This document shows positions 8,979 through 16,564 of a DNA stretch of 64,000 nt, piece by piece. Below the pieces are notes generated by a model. It worked only from the letters and a program-made list of their open reading frames with translations. It ran no database searches and was not told where the DNA came from. The DNA is from Bradyrhizobium stylosanthis (lineage in GTDB: Bacteria > Pseudomonadota > Alphaproteobacteria > Rhizobiales > Xanthobacteraceae): positions 1,863,222-1,927,221 of the forward strand of contig NZ_LVEM01000001.1 of assembly GCF_001641335.1 (NCBI RefSeq), given 5' to 3'. Each line of letters begins with the position of its first letter. Position 1 is the stretch's first letter. Position numbers and translations under genes: made by a program.

Positions 8979-10361
8979 CTACGCCGGCGTCAGCTTCGCC
9001 ACTTCCGGCTTCATGTCGTTCAGCACGCCCGCGATCGCGGCGACCAGATCGTCGATCTGGGCCTTGGTGGTGATCAGCGGCGGGCAGATGGCGATGGCAT
9101 CCAGCATGTTGCGCGAGATCACGCCGCGCTCCTGCAGCATGCGGCTGGCCATGCCGCCGACGGCGCCGGGCGTCGCCGCGGCCGTCTTGCGGGTCTTGTC
9201 GAGCACGAGCTCGAGCGCTGCGATCATGCCGACGCCGCGGACCTCGCCGACCAGCGGGTGGCTGGTGAGCTCGCGCAGCTTGCCCTGCATGTAGCCGCCG
9301 AGCTCGGCGGCATGCGCGACCAGGCCGCGCTCCTCGATGATCTTGAGGTTTTCCAGCGCGATCGCCGAGCCGACCGGATGGCCGCCGGCGGTGAAGCCAT
9401 GGCCGAGCACGCCGATCTTGTTGCTCTCGTCCGCGATCGGCTCGAACATGCGGTCGTTCATGATGATCGCCGAGAGCGGGAAATAGCTCGAGGTGATCTG
9501 CTTGGAGACCACGATCGCGTCCGGCTTGATGCCGTAGGTCTCGCAGCCGAACATCTTGCCGGTGCGGCCGAAGCCGCAGATCACCTCGTCGGCGACCAGC
9601 AGGATGTCGTACTTCTTCAGGACCGCCTGGATCTTGTCCCAATAGGTCGCCGGCGGCACGATGACGCCGCCCGCCCCCATCACCGGCTCGCCGAAGAACG
9701 CGGCGATCGTATCCGGCCCTTCCTTCTGGATCAGCGCATCGAGCTCCTCGGCCCGGCGCGTGGCGAACGCCTCCTCGCTCTCACCGGGCGCGCCGTCCTT
9801 GTAGAAATGCGGCGAGCCCGTGTGCAGGATGTTCGGCAGCGGCAGGTCGAACGAGCGGTGGTTGTTCGGCAGGCCGGTGAGGCTCGCCGAGGCGATGGTG
9901 ACGCCGTGATAGGCGCGCATCCGGCTGATGATCTTCTTGCGCTGCGGCTGACCGAGCGCATTCGAACGATAGGCGATCAGCTTCAGCACGGTGTCGTTGG
10001 CTTCCGAGCCGGAATTGGTGAAGAAGACCTTGCTCATCGGCACCGGCGCGAGCGCCACCAGCTTCTCGGCGAGATCGATCGAGGGACCGTGCGATTTGGC
10101 GGAGAACGTGTGGTAGAACGGCAGCGCCTGCATCTGCTTGTGCGCCGCTTCGACCAGGCGCTTCTCGTTGAAGCCGAGCCCGACGCTCCACAGCCCCGCC
10201 ATCGCCTCGAAATAGCGCTTGCCCGCTGCGTCGAACACGTACGGACCATCGCCGCGCTCGATCACCAGGGGACCGGCCTGCTGATGGGTACGGGCATTGG
10301 TGTAGGGATGGAGCTGGTAGGCCACATCCCGGGCCTCTTGCGAATTGGGCAGCATGGACAT
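8979..10361 (-). CDS. Class III PLP-dependent aminotransferase (omega-amino acid:pyruvate type)
   Basis: 460 residues from ATG 10361, chosen because AAGGAA stands 8-10 nt upstream; longer starts to 10412 lack this. Family landmarks are FTNSGSEANDTVLK (phosphate-binding), AYHGVTIASASLTG, LLVADEVICGFGRTGKMFG and the PLP lysine in DAIVVSKQITSSYFPLSAI. LGHGFTAGGHPVGSAIALEN closes the cofactor site. The enzyme moves an omega-amino group (beta-alanine, putrescine, taurine or similar) to pyruvate or another keto acid; the amine substrate cannot be told from sequence. It lies downstream of the GNAT/isochorismatase cluster but 170 bp away, so co-transcription is uncertain. Confidence 0.9.
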   Translation of the reverse strand: MSMLPNSQEARDVAYQLHPYTNARTHQQAGPLVIERGDGPYVFDAAGKRYFEAMAGLWSVGLGFNEKRLVEAAHKQMQALPFYHTFSAKSHGPSIDLAEKLVALAPVPMSKVFFTNSGSEANDTVLKLIAYRSNALGQPQRKKIISRMRAYHGVTIASASLTGLPNNHRSFDLPLPNILHTGSPHFYKDGAPGESEEAFATRRAEELDALIQKEGPDTIAAFFGEPVMGAGGVIVPPATYWDKIQAVLKKYDILLVADEVICGFGRTGKMFGCETYGIKPDAIVVSKQITSSYFPLSAIIMNDRMFEPIADESNKIGVLGHGFTAGGHPVGSAIALENLKIIEERGLVAHAAELGGYMQGKLRELTSHPLVGEVRGVGMIAALELVLDKTRKTAAATPGAVGGMASRMLQERGVISRNMLDAIAICPPLITTKAQIDDLVAAIAGVLNDMKPEVAKLTPA

Positions 10362-10532
10362 TGCGGGATTCCTTGAAGTCGTCACGTCGCAGGCACAGCC
10401 AGCGATCATCACGCGATGATCGGATTGCTTGGGTAGTTACTTGGCTATTGCGACAGCGCAGAACTTGCAACGTCAATTCGTCGGCAGCAAGCGCTCGGCA
10501 GCGTTGCACAAAGCCGCATGCGGGGCCGGCCC

Positions 10533-10703
10533 TCAGGCCGCGCTGTCGTCGTCCCCGTCATCGGAGGCGGCTACGGCCTCCCTCACCTCGACCAGCGCCA
10601 TCGAAAGCAGGTAGACCGTCGTGGGCAAGCCGACGCGGCGCGCCGCTTCGACGGCACGCGACAGGTCGCTCGCCAGCTCCTTGAGCTTGTCTCCCCGTGA
10701 CAA
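10533..10703 (-). CDS. Small conserved-looking protein of 56 residues
   Basis: Reverse frame starting TTG at 10703 and ending TGA at 10533-10535, 30 bp after the isochorismatase-like gene stops. The product begins LSRGDKLKELASDLSRAVEA, continues as a probable amphipathic helix with VGLPTTVYLLSMALVEVREA, and ends in an acidic tail (ASDDGDDDSAA). High GC3 and protein-like composition make it believable although the start is non-ATG; the other frames here are Arg/Pro-rich shadows. No family recognised. It is probably the last gene of the reverse operon. Confidence 0.55.
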   Translation of the reverse strand: MSRGDKLKELASDLSRAVEAARRVGLPTTVYLLSMALVEVREAVAASDDGDDDSAA

Positions 10704-10733
10704 TGTCCAACCCCATCCGCCGGTCGCGGCCGC

Positions 10734-11297
10734 CTACACCGCGACGGCGCCGCTGGTTCTGATCAGTTCGGCGCTGGATTGGATTGTAGCAAAATTCCCG
10801 ACGACATTCACTACCGCCTGCTTGTAGGCGGCAGCATCGCCCACGCCCGGTTTCCGGCAGGCCACGGCATCGGCAGCCATCTGGTAGCGATGGCTGCGGT
10901 GAAACCCGTCAACGGCGGTGGCCAGGATGGTTTCGTCCAGAGAGAAGCCGATCAGCACGCAGCGCACGTTACGGATGTTGGACATGTAGTCCACGAACCG
11001 GGACGAGCTATAGGCCGAGGGCAGCGGATGTTCGAACGTCATCTCGCCCGGCCGCGGCTTCGCCTCGGCGATCCAATCGGTCAGCCTGGATGCCGGATTG
11101 AACCAGGCCGCCTGCGCGATGCGCTTCAGATGCATCACCGGCCAGAGATTCTGGCGCCACATTGCAAGGAGTTCCAGGCAGCGCACGGTGGCCGCCTCGC
11201 CGTCGAGGATGACGTGGCGGCGACCAGGGGTCAGATATTCGGCCTGGAGATCCGCACAAACCAGGATCGGCGGATCATCGGTGATGGATGCCAGCAT
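10734..11297 (-). CDS. Isochorismatase-fold cysteine-hydrolase-like protein
   Basis: 187 residues with the alpha/beta fold of the isochorismatase/nicotinamidase family: catalytic Asp in ILVCADLQAEYL, a strand and turn at NLWPVMHLKRI, and the C-terminal core RCVLIGFSLDETILATAVDG. By my alignment the usual catalytic Cys (in a CVxxT motif) is Thr (ETILAT) and the usual Lys before the SAF/SAY motif is His (HPLPSAY). If so it is not a standard cysteine hydrolase. It follows the GNAT gene by 25 bp on the reverse strand, under likely LysR control. Substrate unknown. Confidence 0.8.
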   Translation of the reverse strand: MLASITDDPPILVCADLQAEYLTPGRRHVILDGEAATVRCLELLAMWRQNLWPVMHLKRIAQAAWFNPASRLTDWIAEAKPRPGEMTFEHPLPSAYSSSRFVDYMSNIRNVRCVLIGFSLDETILATAVDGFHRSHRYQMAADAVACRKPGVGDAAAYKQAVVNVVGNFATIQSSAELIRTSGAVAV

Positions 11298-11322
11298 TAT
11301 CTTGCGTTTGACTGCACCAGTT

Positions 11323-11943
11323 TCAACGATCGGCGAGCGCGAGGTCCCGCAGCGGCGAAGTCACCGCCCGCCCCGCGGAGGCATCGAGCACGCCCGGCCG
11401 GTCCCAATCGCCCTCGGGACGGATGATCACGTAAGGATCGCTGTCCAGCGTGATGGCATCCGGCCCCGGCTCGATCTCCAGCAGCATCTCCGTGTAGGAG
11501 AAATCCGAGAAGGTGATCTTGCGGTTGTGGCCGAGCGGCTTGGCGCCGAAATGTGCCCAAAAATCGACCAGCCGGTCCTGCGCCTGGCCGTAGATCTTGC
11601 GAAACCCCTTGCGCTTCACGTAGTCGACGCTCGCCTGCACCAGCTTGAACGAGACCCGCGAGCGCCGGTACTGGTGCCGCACCGCGAGCCGTTCCACCTT
11701 GGCGAAATCGCCGAAGAAGCGCACCCGCAGGCAGCCGGCCGGCTCGTTGCCGACATAGCCGATGAAGTGCGCGGCAACCATGTCGTTGCCGTCGAACTCC
11801 TCCTCGAACGGACAATCCTGCTCGGCGAGATAGACTGCCGAGCGGATGGCGGTCACCAGCATGAGATCGCTGGGATCGCGCGCGAGGCGGATGGTGATGG
11901 CGCGGGAGTCGGGCTTCGCGAGAGGAATCCTAGTACCGTGCAT
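11323..11943 (-). CDS. GNAT-family acyl/acetyltransferase
   Basis: 206 residues from ATG 11943, preceded by AGGAG at 8 nt; a TTG at 11949 is too close to that site. The GNAT core is visible: FIGYVGNEPAGCLRVRFF (beta strands 2-4), FAKVERLAVRHQYRRSRV (acyl-CoA pyrophosphate loop region) and the helix FKLVQASVDYVKRKGFRKIY, then FWAHFGAKPLG. The pairing of EFDGNDMVAAH with the later ERLAV is somewhat like amino-acid N-acyltransferases and autoinducer synthases, but the match is loose. Its start overlaps the preceding gene's end by 14 bp, so the two are coupled. Substrate unknown. Confidence 0.82.
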   Translation of the reverse strand: MHGTRIPLAKPDSRAITIRLARDPSDLMLVTAIRSAVYLAEQDCPFEEEFDGNDMVAAHFIGYVGNEPAGCLRVRFFGDFAKVERLAVRHQYRRSRVSFKLVQASVDYVKRKGFRKIYGQAQDRLVDFWAHFGAKPLGHNRKITFSDFSYTEMLLEIEPGPDAITLDSDPYVIIRPEGDWDRPGVLDASAGRAVTSPLRDLALADR

Positions 11944-12541
11944 CTGCAAAACTCCTTGCTTGGATCATCACGCCCGGCATGCGCATCGGCTGCCGGTGCC
12001 AGGGGCGCTCGTAGCACCACAGGTCGGGTTGGAAGCTCGGGACCGGTTCGAACCCGGTCGCTCTCATGATCTCGCGTCCGGCCACGGTTGATGGCTGCGC
12101 ATAGCAATCCGCGCCGCGAAATCTTACCTGCCGCAGATGAGCCGCCGCCTTGCCGAGACCTGCGATGCCCCGCCCCGTTGCGGCGATCGCCCAGATGTAG
12201 ATGGCTGCAACGTCTTCCCTCGCGGAAGCGAGGTACTCAGTCTCGGGCGCGGTGAGGCAGATCTCGTCGAGCAGCAGCGCATCGTGCCCGCGGTCGTTGA
12301 GGAACAGGAAGGCCATGCCGCCGAGCAGACGGCCCTTCCGGCTGAATGTCAGGATGCTCTCGGGATCGAATGTGTAGTATTTCGCGAGGTCCGCCGTCCC
12401 GATCCGCACGCCCGGCACCAGCCGGCGCGCCATGTCGGAAAGCGTCGCAATTTCGGAAAATTGCGCACAGCGGACATCGACCTCCGGACTGAGCGGCAAC
12501 GCGTCGAAATCATGCCTTGCGGCAAACGAGCCCCTTTCCAT
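11930..12541 (-). CDS. Second GNAT-like protein, function unknown
   Basis: 203 residues from ATG 12541 with GAGGGG about 10 nt upstream. The middle part reads like a degenerate GNAT fold: DPESILTFSRKGRLLGGMAFLF, then IYIWAIAATGRGIAGLGKAA and REIMRATGFEPVPSF, but the canonical acyl-CoA loop is weak. It is the first gene of the reverse operon leading to the GNAT and isochorismatase-like genes and faces the LysR gene 74-104 bp away. It could be a partner subunit or a separate transferase. Confidence 0.7.
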   Translation of the reverse strand: MERGSFAARHDFDALPLSPEVDVRCAQFSEIATLSDMARRLVPGVRIGTADLAKYYTFDPESILTFSRKGRLLGGMAFLFLNDRGHDALLLDEICLTAPETEYLASAREDVAAIYIWAIAATGRGIAGLGKAAAHLRQVRFRGADCYAQPSTVAGREIMRATGFEPVPSFQPDLWCYERPWHRQPMRMPGVMIQARSFADARY

Positions 12542-12579
12542 ACCCGGATCGCCCCTCTATCGTTCGCGGCTTTCATGCC

Positions 12580-12600
12580 CCGCTATATCGAGCTTAGCGG
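12580..12600. promoter_or_regulatory. Candidate LysR-type operator (T-N11-A palindrome)
   Basis: Arms CCGCTA (12580-12585) and TAGCGG (12595-12600) form a perfect 6-bp inverted repeat with 9 nt between. The T at 12584 and A at 12596 give the T-N11-A pattern classical for LysR-type regulators. It lies in the gap between the divergent GNAT operon and the LysR gene, where such a regulator would bind for self-control and activation. Pattern only; not proven. Confidence 0.45.
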
Positions 12601-12636
12601 CTGGGGATCAGGAGTATGCAGCAGTTATTGCACCGG

Positions 12637-12658
12637 GGTGCTGCGATGATGCAGCACC
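12637..12658. repeat. Perfect inverted repeat over the LysR start region
   Basis: GGTGCTGC (12637-12644) and GCAGCACC (12651-12658) form a perfect 8-bp stem with a 6-nt loop that contains the tandem ATG codons at 12646 and 12649. In mRNA it could hide these start codons; in DNA it could be a second regulator site. Confidence 0.5.
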
Positions 12659-13656
12659 GTGAAGAAGCCCTGGGCGCGTCCTGGGATGATTTGAAGCTGT
12701 TTTTAGCGTGCGCAAAATATAAAAGTTTCCGCAACGCTGCCGAAGAACTCGGCCTCACCTCGACGACGCTGATGCGCCGGATCGACCGGCTAGAGGAGAG
12801 CATCGGCTGCAAGCTGTTCTTGCGGGACCAGAGCGGGCTCACGCTCAGCGACGAAGGCACCGCGATGATTGCCGACGTCGCGCACATGGAGCGTCACGCC
12901 TTCAACGTCTTCCGCCGCGCCTCGCGCTCGTCGAACGATACGTCGGGCACCGTGCGCGTCGCGGTGACGGAAGGTCCCGGCAATTTCTGGATCCTGCCGC
13001 GGCTGATCGATTTCCAGAAGACCTATCGCAAGATCACCGTCGACCTGCGCTGCGCGATGGAGCAGGCCGATGTCGCACGCCTGGAGTCGGACATCGCGAT
13101 CCAGCTCGAGCCGCCGACCAATCCCGACCTGATCGTGGCCAAGCTCGGCCGCCTGCACATCTATCCGTTCGTCTCCAAGGAGTACGAGAACCTTTACGGC
13201 CTGCCCGCAAACCTCGCCGACTTGAAGAACCATCGCATCATCAAGCAGAGCGCGCCGCAGGTCGACGATAGCGCCTATGCCCGCGTGCTCGGGCTGAAAT
13301 CGCTCGAGGGCATCGTCGGCATCAAGACCAACTCGTCGGTCGGCGTCCTCTATGCGGTGGAGCGCGGCGCGGGCATCGGCTTCCTGCCGACCGTCTCGAT
13401 CGCGCTCGGCGCGCCGCTCGTCGCCGTCGATCTCGGCGTGAGCCATCACGCCGATCTCTGGCTCACCTATCACAAGGAGTTTCGCGGCTCGGAGCGCCAC
13501 AAGATCGTGGTCGATTGGCTGAAGAAGATCTTCGATCCAAGGGTCCATCCCTGCTTCCGGGACGAATTCATCCATCCAAACGAGCTGGTGTCGATGATGA
13601 CCGCCGCGCGCGAGGGTTTTGGATTGACCGGCTACGTCGCGGCAACGCCGGTTTAA
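12646..13656 (+). CDS. LysR-family transcriptional regulator
   Basis: 336 residues from ATG 12646, seven nt after GGGG; an in-frame ATG at 12616 has GGAG only one base away, so the shorter start is preferred. The N-terminal winged helix is clear: WDDLKLFLACAKYKSFRNAA and TSTTLMRRIDRLEESIGCKL, then GLTLSDEGTAMIADV. The rest is the two-lobed effector-binding domain (GTVRVAVTEGPGNFWILPRL, VLYAVERGAGIGFLPTVS). It is divergent from the GNAT/isochorismatase operon and most likely regulates it in response to a small molecule. The C-terminus is about 30 residues longer than typical LysR proteins. Confidence 0.9.
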   Translation: MMQHREEALGASWDDLKLFLACAKYKSFRNAAEELGLTSTTLMRRIDRLEESIGCKLFLRDQSGLTLSDEGTAMIADVAHMERHAFNVFRRASRSSNDTSGTVRVAVTEGPGNFWILPRLIDFQKTYRKITVDLRCAMEQADVARLESDIAIQLEPPTNPDLIVAKLGRLHIYPFVSKEYENLYGLPANLADLKNHRIIKQSAPQVDDSAYARVLGLKSLEGIVGIKTNSSVGVLYAVERGAGIGFLPTVSIALGAPLVAVDLGVSHHADLWLTYHKEFRGSERHKIVVDWLKKIFDPRVHPCFRDEFIHPNELVSMMTAAREGFGLTGYVAATPV

Positions 13657-13693
13657 CCTGGTTCGCCGGACGGGTCCGGCTGCATGCGATGCA

Positions 13694-14533
13694 TCAGCCG
13701 AAGCGCACGCCGATCCGCTTCGGCTTGCGCCAGACCACGGTGCAGTGCCGCTCCGCCGATTCCATTTCGATCACCAGACGGAAATTGTCGGGAACCAGCG
13801 CAAGATTTGCATCCTCGATGGAAGCGCCGCCGGCGGAAATATCGCGGACCATGCAGGTCAGCCTCTTCCCGGGAAAACTGATCTTGGCAGCACGTCTCAC
13901 GGCGCGCCGCGGTAACCCGCGATTGTCGCGCGCGCTGGTCGCCTCCCTCTTGCCTCGCGCGCAGTTCGATGCGGCGATGTCCGGCTGCTTCGCGGCCTCG
14001 CTCGACCTGATCAGGCCCGAGAAGACAGTCGTGGCCTGCATCTTGAAATCGCCGACCACCTGGCGACGCGTGTTGACGTTGGTCAGCTGCAGCGACGCCA
14101 GGATTTGTTCGACGACGCCATCACGACCAAACGGCAGCAACAGCCGGTGACAATCCACGCGTTGACCGTTGGGGCCAATGGTCGAGATGATCGCGTAAAC
14201 GGCGCCCCCCTTGCTCGTGCAATGCTTCGCGGCATCCAGTGTCACGCGCCGCAGCGACATCGGCACGACCTCTTCCATCGTCTTGCCGGCCCAATCCGAG
14301 TTGAAAGCCTGCGATACGTTCTCGCCCTGATACAACGCGCGGAATTTCTGGCGAGGCCGCTGGCCCTCGACATTCCAGACGACGAGTTGCTTTGGATCGT
14401 GCGGCAACGCCATTGCGTCGAGCTCAGTGAAAGCCGGAAAACGCCGGCCGTCCGCCAGCCGATCCCAATAATCGGTGAGCGCGCGCTGGGAGGGCGATTT
14501 GATCGCCCCAGGCGAAATGAGCTTGAGCGTCAT
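13694..14533 (-). CDS. PAS-like and PilZ domain protein (probable c-di-GMP effector)
   Basis: 279 residues from ATG 14533 (MTLKLISPGAIKSP); a GTG at 14566 is a possible longer start. Residues 10-160 match the alphaproteobacterial PAS_5 type (ALTDYWDRLADGRRFPAFTE, then HRLLLPFGRDGVVEQILASL). The C-terminal 90 residues form a PilZ domain with RRAVRR (RxxxR) and VRDISAGGASIE (D-x-S-x-x-G), the two c-di-GMP-contacting motifs. It is probably a cytosolic signal integrator. It ends facing the LysR gene and stands alone; the following reverse gene encodes an outer-membrane barrel, but the two are not close enough to assume an operon. Confidence 0.87.
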   Translation of the reverse strand: MTLKLISPGAIKSPSQRALTDYWDRLADGRRFPAFTELDAMALPHDPKQLVVWNVEGQRPRQKFRALYQGENVSQAFNSDWAGKTMEEVVPMSLRRVTLDAAKHCTSKGGAVYAIISTIGPNGQRVDCHRLLLPFGRDGVVEQILASLQLTNVNTRRQVVGDFKMQATTVFSGLIRSSEAAKQPDIAASNCARGKREATSARDNRGLPRRAVRRAAKISFPGKRLTCMVRDISAGGASIEDANLALVPDNFRLVIEMESAERHCTVVWRKPKRIGVRFG

Positions 14534-14727
14534 CCGGTTGATCCGACCTGCGTGAGGCTTAAACACTGCAGGAAGTGACTTAAGGATGGCTGAAAACGGC
14601 CCTCGAACCGCTCGTCATGCCGATACCGTTTCCCGATCCTAGGGAGCCAGTCGACCTACCAAGATACCGCGCCGAGGCCGCTACGCTCTTGCCGTCTTCT
14701 TTAGGCGCGTGCGGATGATGCTTCGCC

Positions 14728-15861
14728 TCACCATCGGTATTCGAAGCCGAGCGTGCCTTGGTGCGACGTCAGCTCGTTGCGGAACTTGCCGTCGTAGTTG
14801 ACGTAGAGCCGCGCGGTGTTGGTCAGGCTGAGCGAGGCCGAGGCGCCGGCATCCATGCCGTAGCGGCTCTCGCCGATGCCGGGGACGATGATGCTCTGGG
14901 TCCCGAGACTGACCTGCACCGATCCAAGGTCCTGATAGAAATTGTCGACGAACTTGCCATAGGCCGACAGGTCCAGGATCTTCTGGTCGAAGATGAAATA
15001 GCGCCCGATCTCGGCACCGACCATGACACGTGCGCGCGCGAGCGTCGTCGAGCCGACGTTGAGCGGATCGAGCCCACCGGCCTCCTGGAACGCGACGCTG
15101 GTGGCGCGCACATATTCGAGCGCGCCCTTGGGCACGACGCGCATCTGGTCCTTGGTCCAGTAATAGCTGATCTCGGTCAGCGCGCCGTCGACGGCGGCAC
15201 GATAGCCGGCGGTCGCGAGGCCAAAGCCGGTATCGCGGCTGGAGTGGACCTTGCCGAAGCCATGAACCACCGCGAAGGCCCATGTCCACGGCCCCTTGTC
15301 GACCGAGCCGTTGAAGCCGAGCTGGGTCAGGTCGAGCGTGGCCGACTGCAGCGCCAGCGGCACGTCGATGTCGGTGTGGCTCTGATCGATCGAGAAACCG
15401 AGATTGACGCCGGGCGCAACCCGCGCGCCGAAACCGGCGACGCCGCCGAACGTCCTGCGCTTGTCGCCGACGAAGTCGCCCTGGGCGTCGGTGCGGACCG
15501 AGATGCCATAGCCCTCGAACCAGGTCCGGTAGCGAGGATCTTCGGTGGCGGCGGCCGCACCACCGCCGCCGGGGTTGGTCCGGAACGACCGGTCGAAACC
15601 ATTGGAGGCCTGGTTGCCGAGCCGCTCCAGGAATCCCGACCCGAAATTGAGCATGCTGTTGCCGGCCGACTGATTGAAGTTGGTCGAGGTGGGCATCGGG
15701 ATAGGGGTCGGCGACGGCGTGGGCGTCGGGGTCGGAGTGGGCGTCGGGCTTTGAGCAAGGACGGGCGCAGCCGCAGCCATCGTCACGACCAGCGCAAGCG
15801 CGATGACTGCAAAAGTCCTCGCGACCGCAGCCCTCACCCGGACGCGGCCCAGCCCGATCAT
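14728..15861 (-). CDS. Autotransporter-type outer-membrane beta-barrel protein with Thr-Pro linker
   Basis: About 377 residues if started at ATG 15861 (MIGLGRVRVRAAV), which gives a clean signal peptide cut after VLAQ; the frame is open upstream to 16011 with other ATGs. Just after the cleavage site there is a Thr-Pro/Ser-Pro tandem run (about residues 38-57) encoded by a GTCGGx microsatellite at 15710-15750. The remaining chain is an autotransporter barrel: WFEGYGISVRTDAQGDFVG, alternating aromatic strands such as AGYRAAVDGALTEISYYW, and the terminal FEYRW with a C-terminal aromatic for BamA. Hardly any passenger is present. Function unknown; surface anchor or porin-like. Confidence 0.8.
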   Translation of the reverse strand: MIGLGRVRVRAAVARTFAVIALALVVTMAAAAPVLAQSPTPTPTPTPTPSPTPIPMPTSTNFNQSAGNSMLNFGSGFLERLGNQASNGFDRSFRTNPGGGGAAAATEDPRYRTWFEGYGISVRTDAQGDFVGDKRRTFGGVAGFGARVAPGVNLGFSIDQSHTDIDVPLALQSATLDLTQLGFNGSVDKGPWTWAFAVVHGFGKVHSSRDTGFGLATAGYRAAVDGALTEISYYWTKDQMRVVPKGALEYVRATSVAFQEAGGLDPLNVGSTTLARARVMVGAEIGRYFIFDQKILDLSAYGKFVDNFYQDLGSVQVSLGTQSIIVPGIGESRYGMDAGASASLSLTNTARLYVNYDGKFRNELTSHQGTLGFEYRW

Positions 15862-16101
15862 CTGCCGTGTCCCGAAGGGCTGCGAGGCGCAGCGCATGAC
15901 GACCAATCCCGAAGCAAATCGCGGCCCGCAAAAATGCAACATGGGCGGCTCGCGCATGCGGCGATTTGTGCCGAACTGCCACGGAGGGTCAACCGGTTGG
16001 CACGCCATCACCGAGGCTATTGCCTCGATTGTGGTTCCTCGGCCACAGGTCGCAAATAGCAGACGATGGCACCCGCCCCGGTCTTGAAATTCGCGCGCTG
16101 C

Positions 16102-16130
16102 TTGCTAACGCGCGATTTTCGTGTTGCAAT
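16102..16130 (+). promoter_or_regulatory. Candidate sigma-70 promoter for the cold-shock gene
   Basis: TTGCTA (16102-16107), a 17-nt spacer and TGCAAT (16125-16130) give a plausible -35/-10 pair. If used, the cspA leader would be about 130 nt, which is common for cold-shock mRNAs. Pattern match only. Confidence 0.3.
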
Positions 16131-16269
16131 ATCCGACACAATCGGAATTGGCCGCTCGACTGTGCGTTTCGCGACGATGAGACTCGAACAGACTTCCGGA
16201 AGCCCGTTTGTGGCGTGGCACGCGAAAAAGCGGCCGCGTCTTTTTTCTGTCTAGTGGAGGAGACTGAGG

Positions 16270-16476
16270 ATGCCACAAAAGGGCACCGTCAAATGGTTCA
16301 ACCCGACCAAGGGCTATGGGTTCATCAAGCCGAACGGCGGCGACAAGGACGTGTTCGTCCATATCTCGGCCGTCGAGCGCGCCGGACTCTCGACCCTCAA
16401 CGAAAATCAGGTGGTTGAATACGACCTCGTGGAGAACCGCGGCAAGTCGTCCGCGGAGAACCTCAAGGTCTCCTGA
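16270..16476 (+). CDS. Cold-shock protein, CspA family
   Basis: 68 residues, a single cold-shock domain. RNP1 is KGYGFIKP and RNP2 is DVFVHIS, with the KWFNPTKG lead-in; these bind single-stranded RNA/DNA and act as RNA chaperone. A strong ribosome site (GGAGGAGACTGAGG) precedes ATG 16270. A rho-independent terminator follows, so it is a single-gene unit with a long leader, which suggests post-transcriptional temperature control. Several csp paralogs are expected in such genomes, so no specific symbol is given. Confidence 0.95.
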   Translation: MPQKGTVKWFNPTKGYGFIKPNGGDKDVFVHISAVERAGLSTLNENQVVEYDLVENRGKSSAENLKVS

Positions 16477-16512
16477 TTTTCTCTCAACGACACGCGAGAG
16501 ATCATGACGTTG

Positions 16513-16540
16513 CCCCCGGCTCTGCCGGGGGATTTTGTTT
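16513..16540 (+). terminator. Rho-independent terminator of the cold-shock gene
   Basis: Stem CCCCCGGC (16513-16520) and GCCGGGGG (16524-16531) with a TCT loop, followed by ATTTTGTTT. The T-rich side faces forward, so it ends the cold-shock transcript; purN, which converges, has no T run on its side. Confidence 0.85.
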
Positions 16541-16564
16541 GGGGAGACGAAACGTTTCGGCGCT

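Noticed and set aside
15710..15750. Short tandem repeats considered as a CRISPR array
   Set aside because: They are 6-bp units in frame encoding Thr-Pro/Ser-Pro, not direct repeats with unique spacers.
14758..16059. 433-codon forward frame opposite the autotransporter gene
   Set aside because: Arg/Asp/Gly-rich shadow of the barrel gene.
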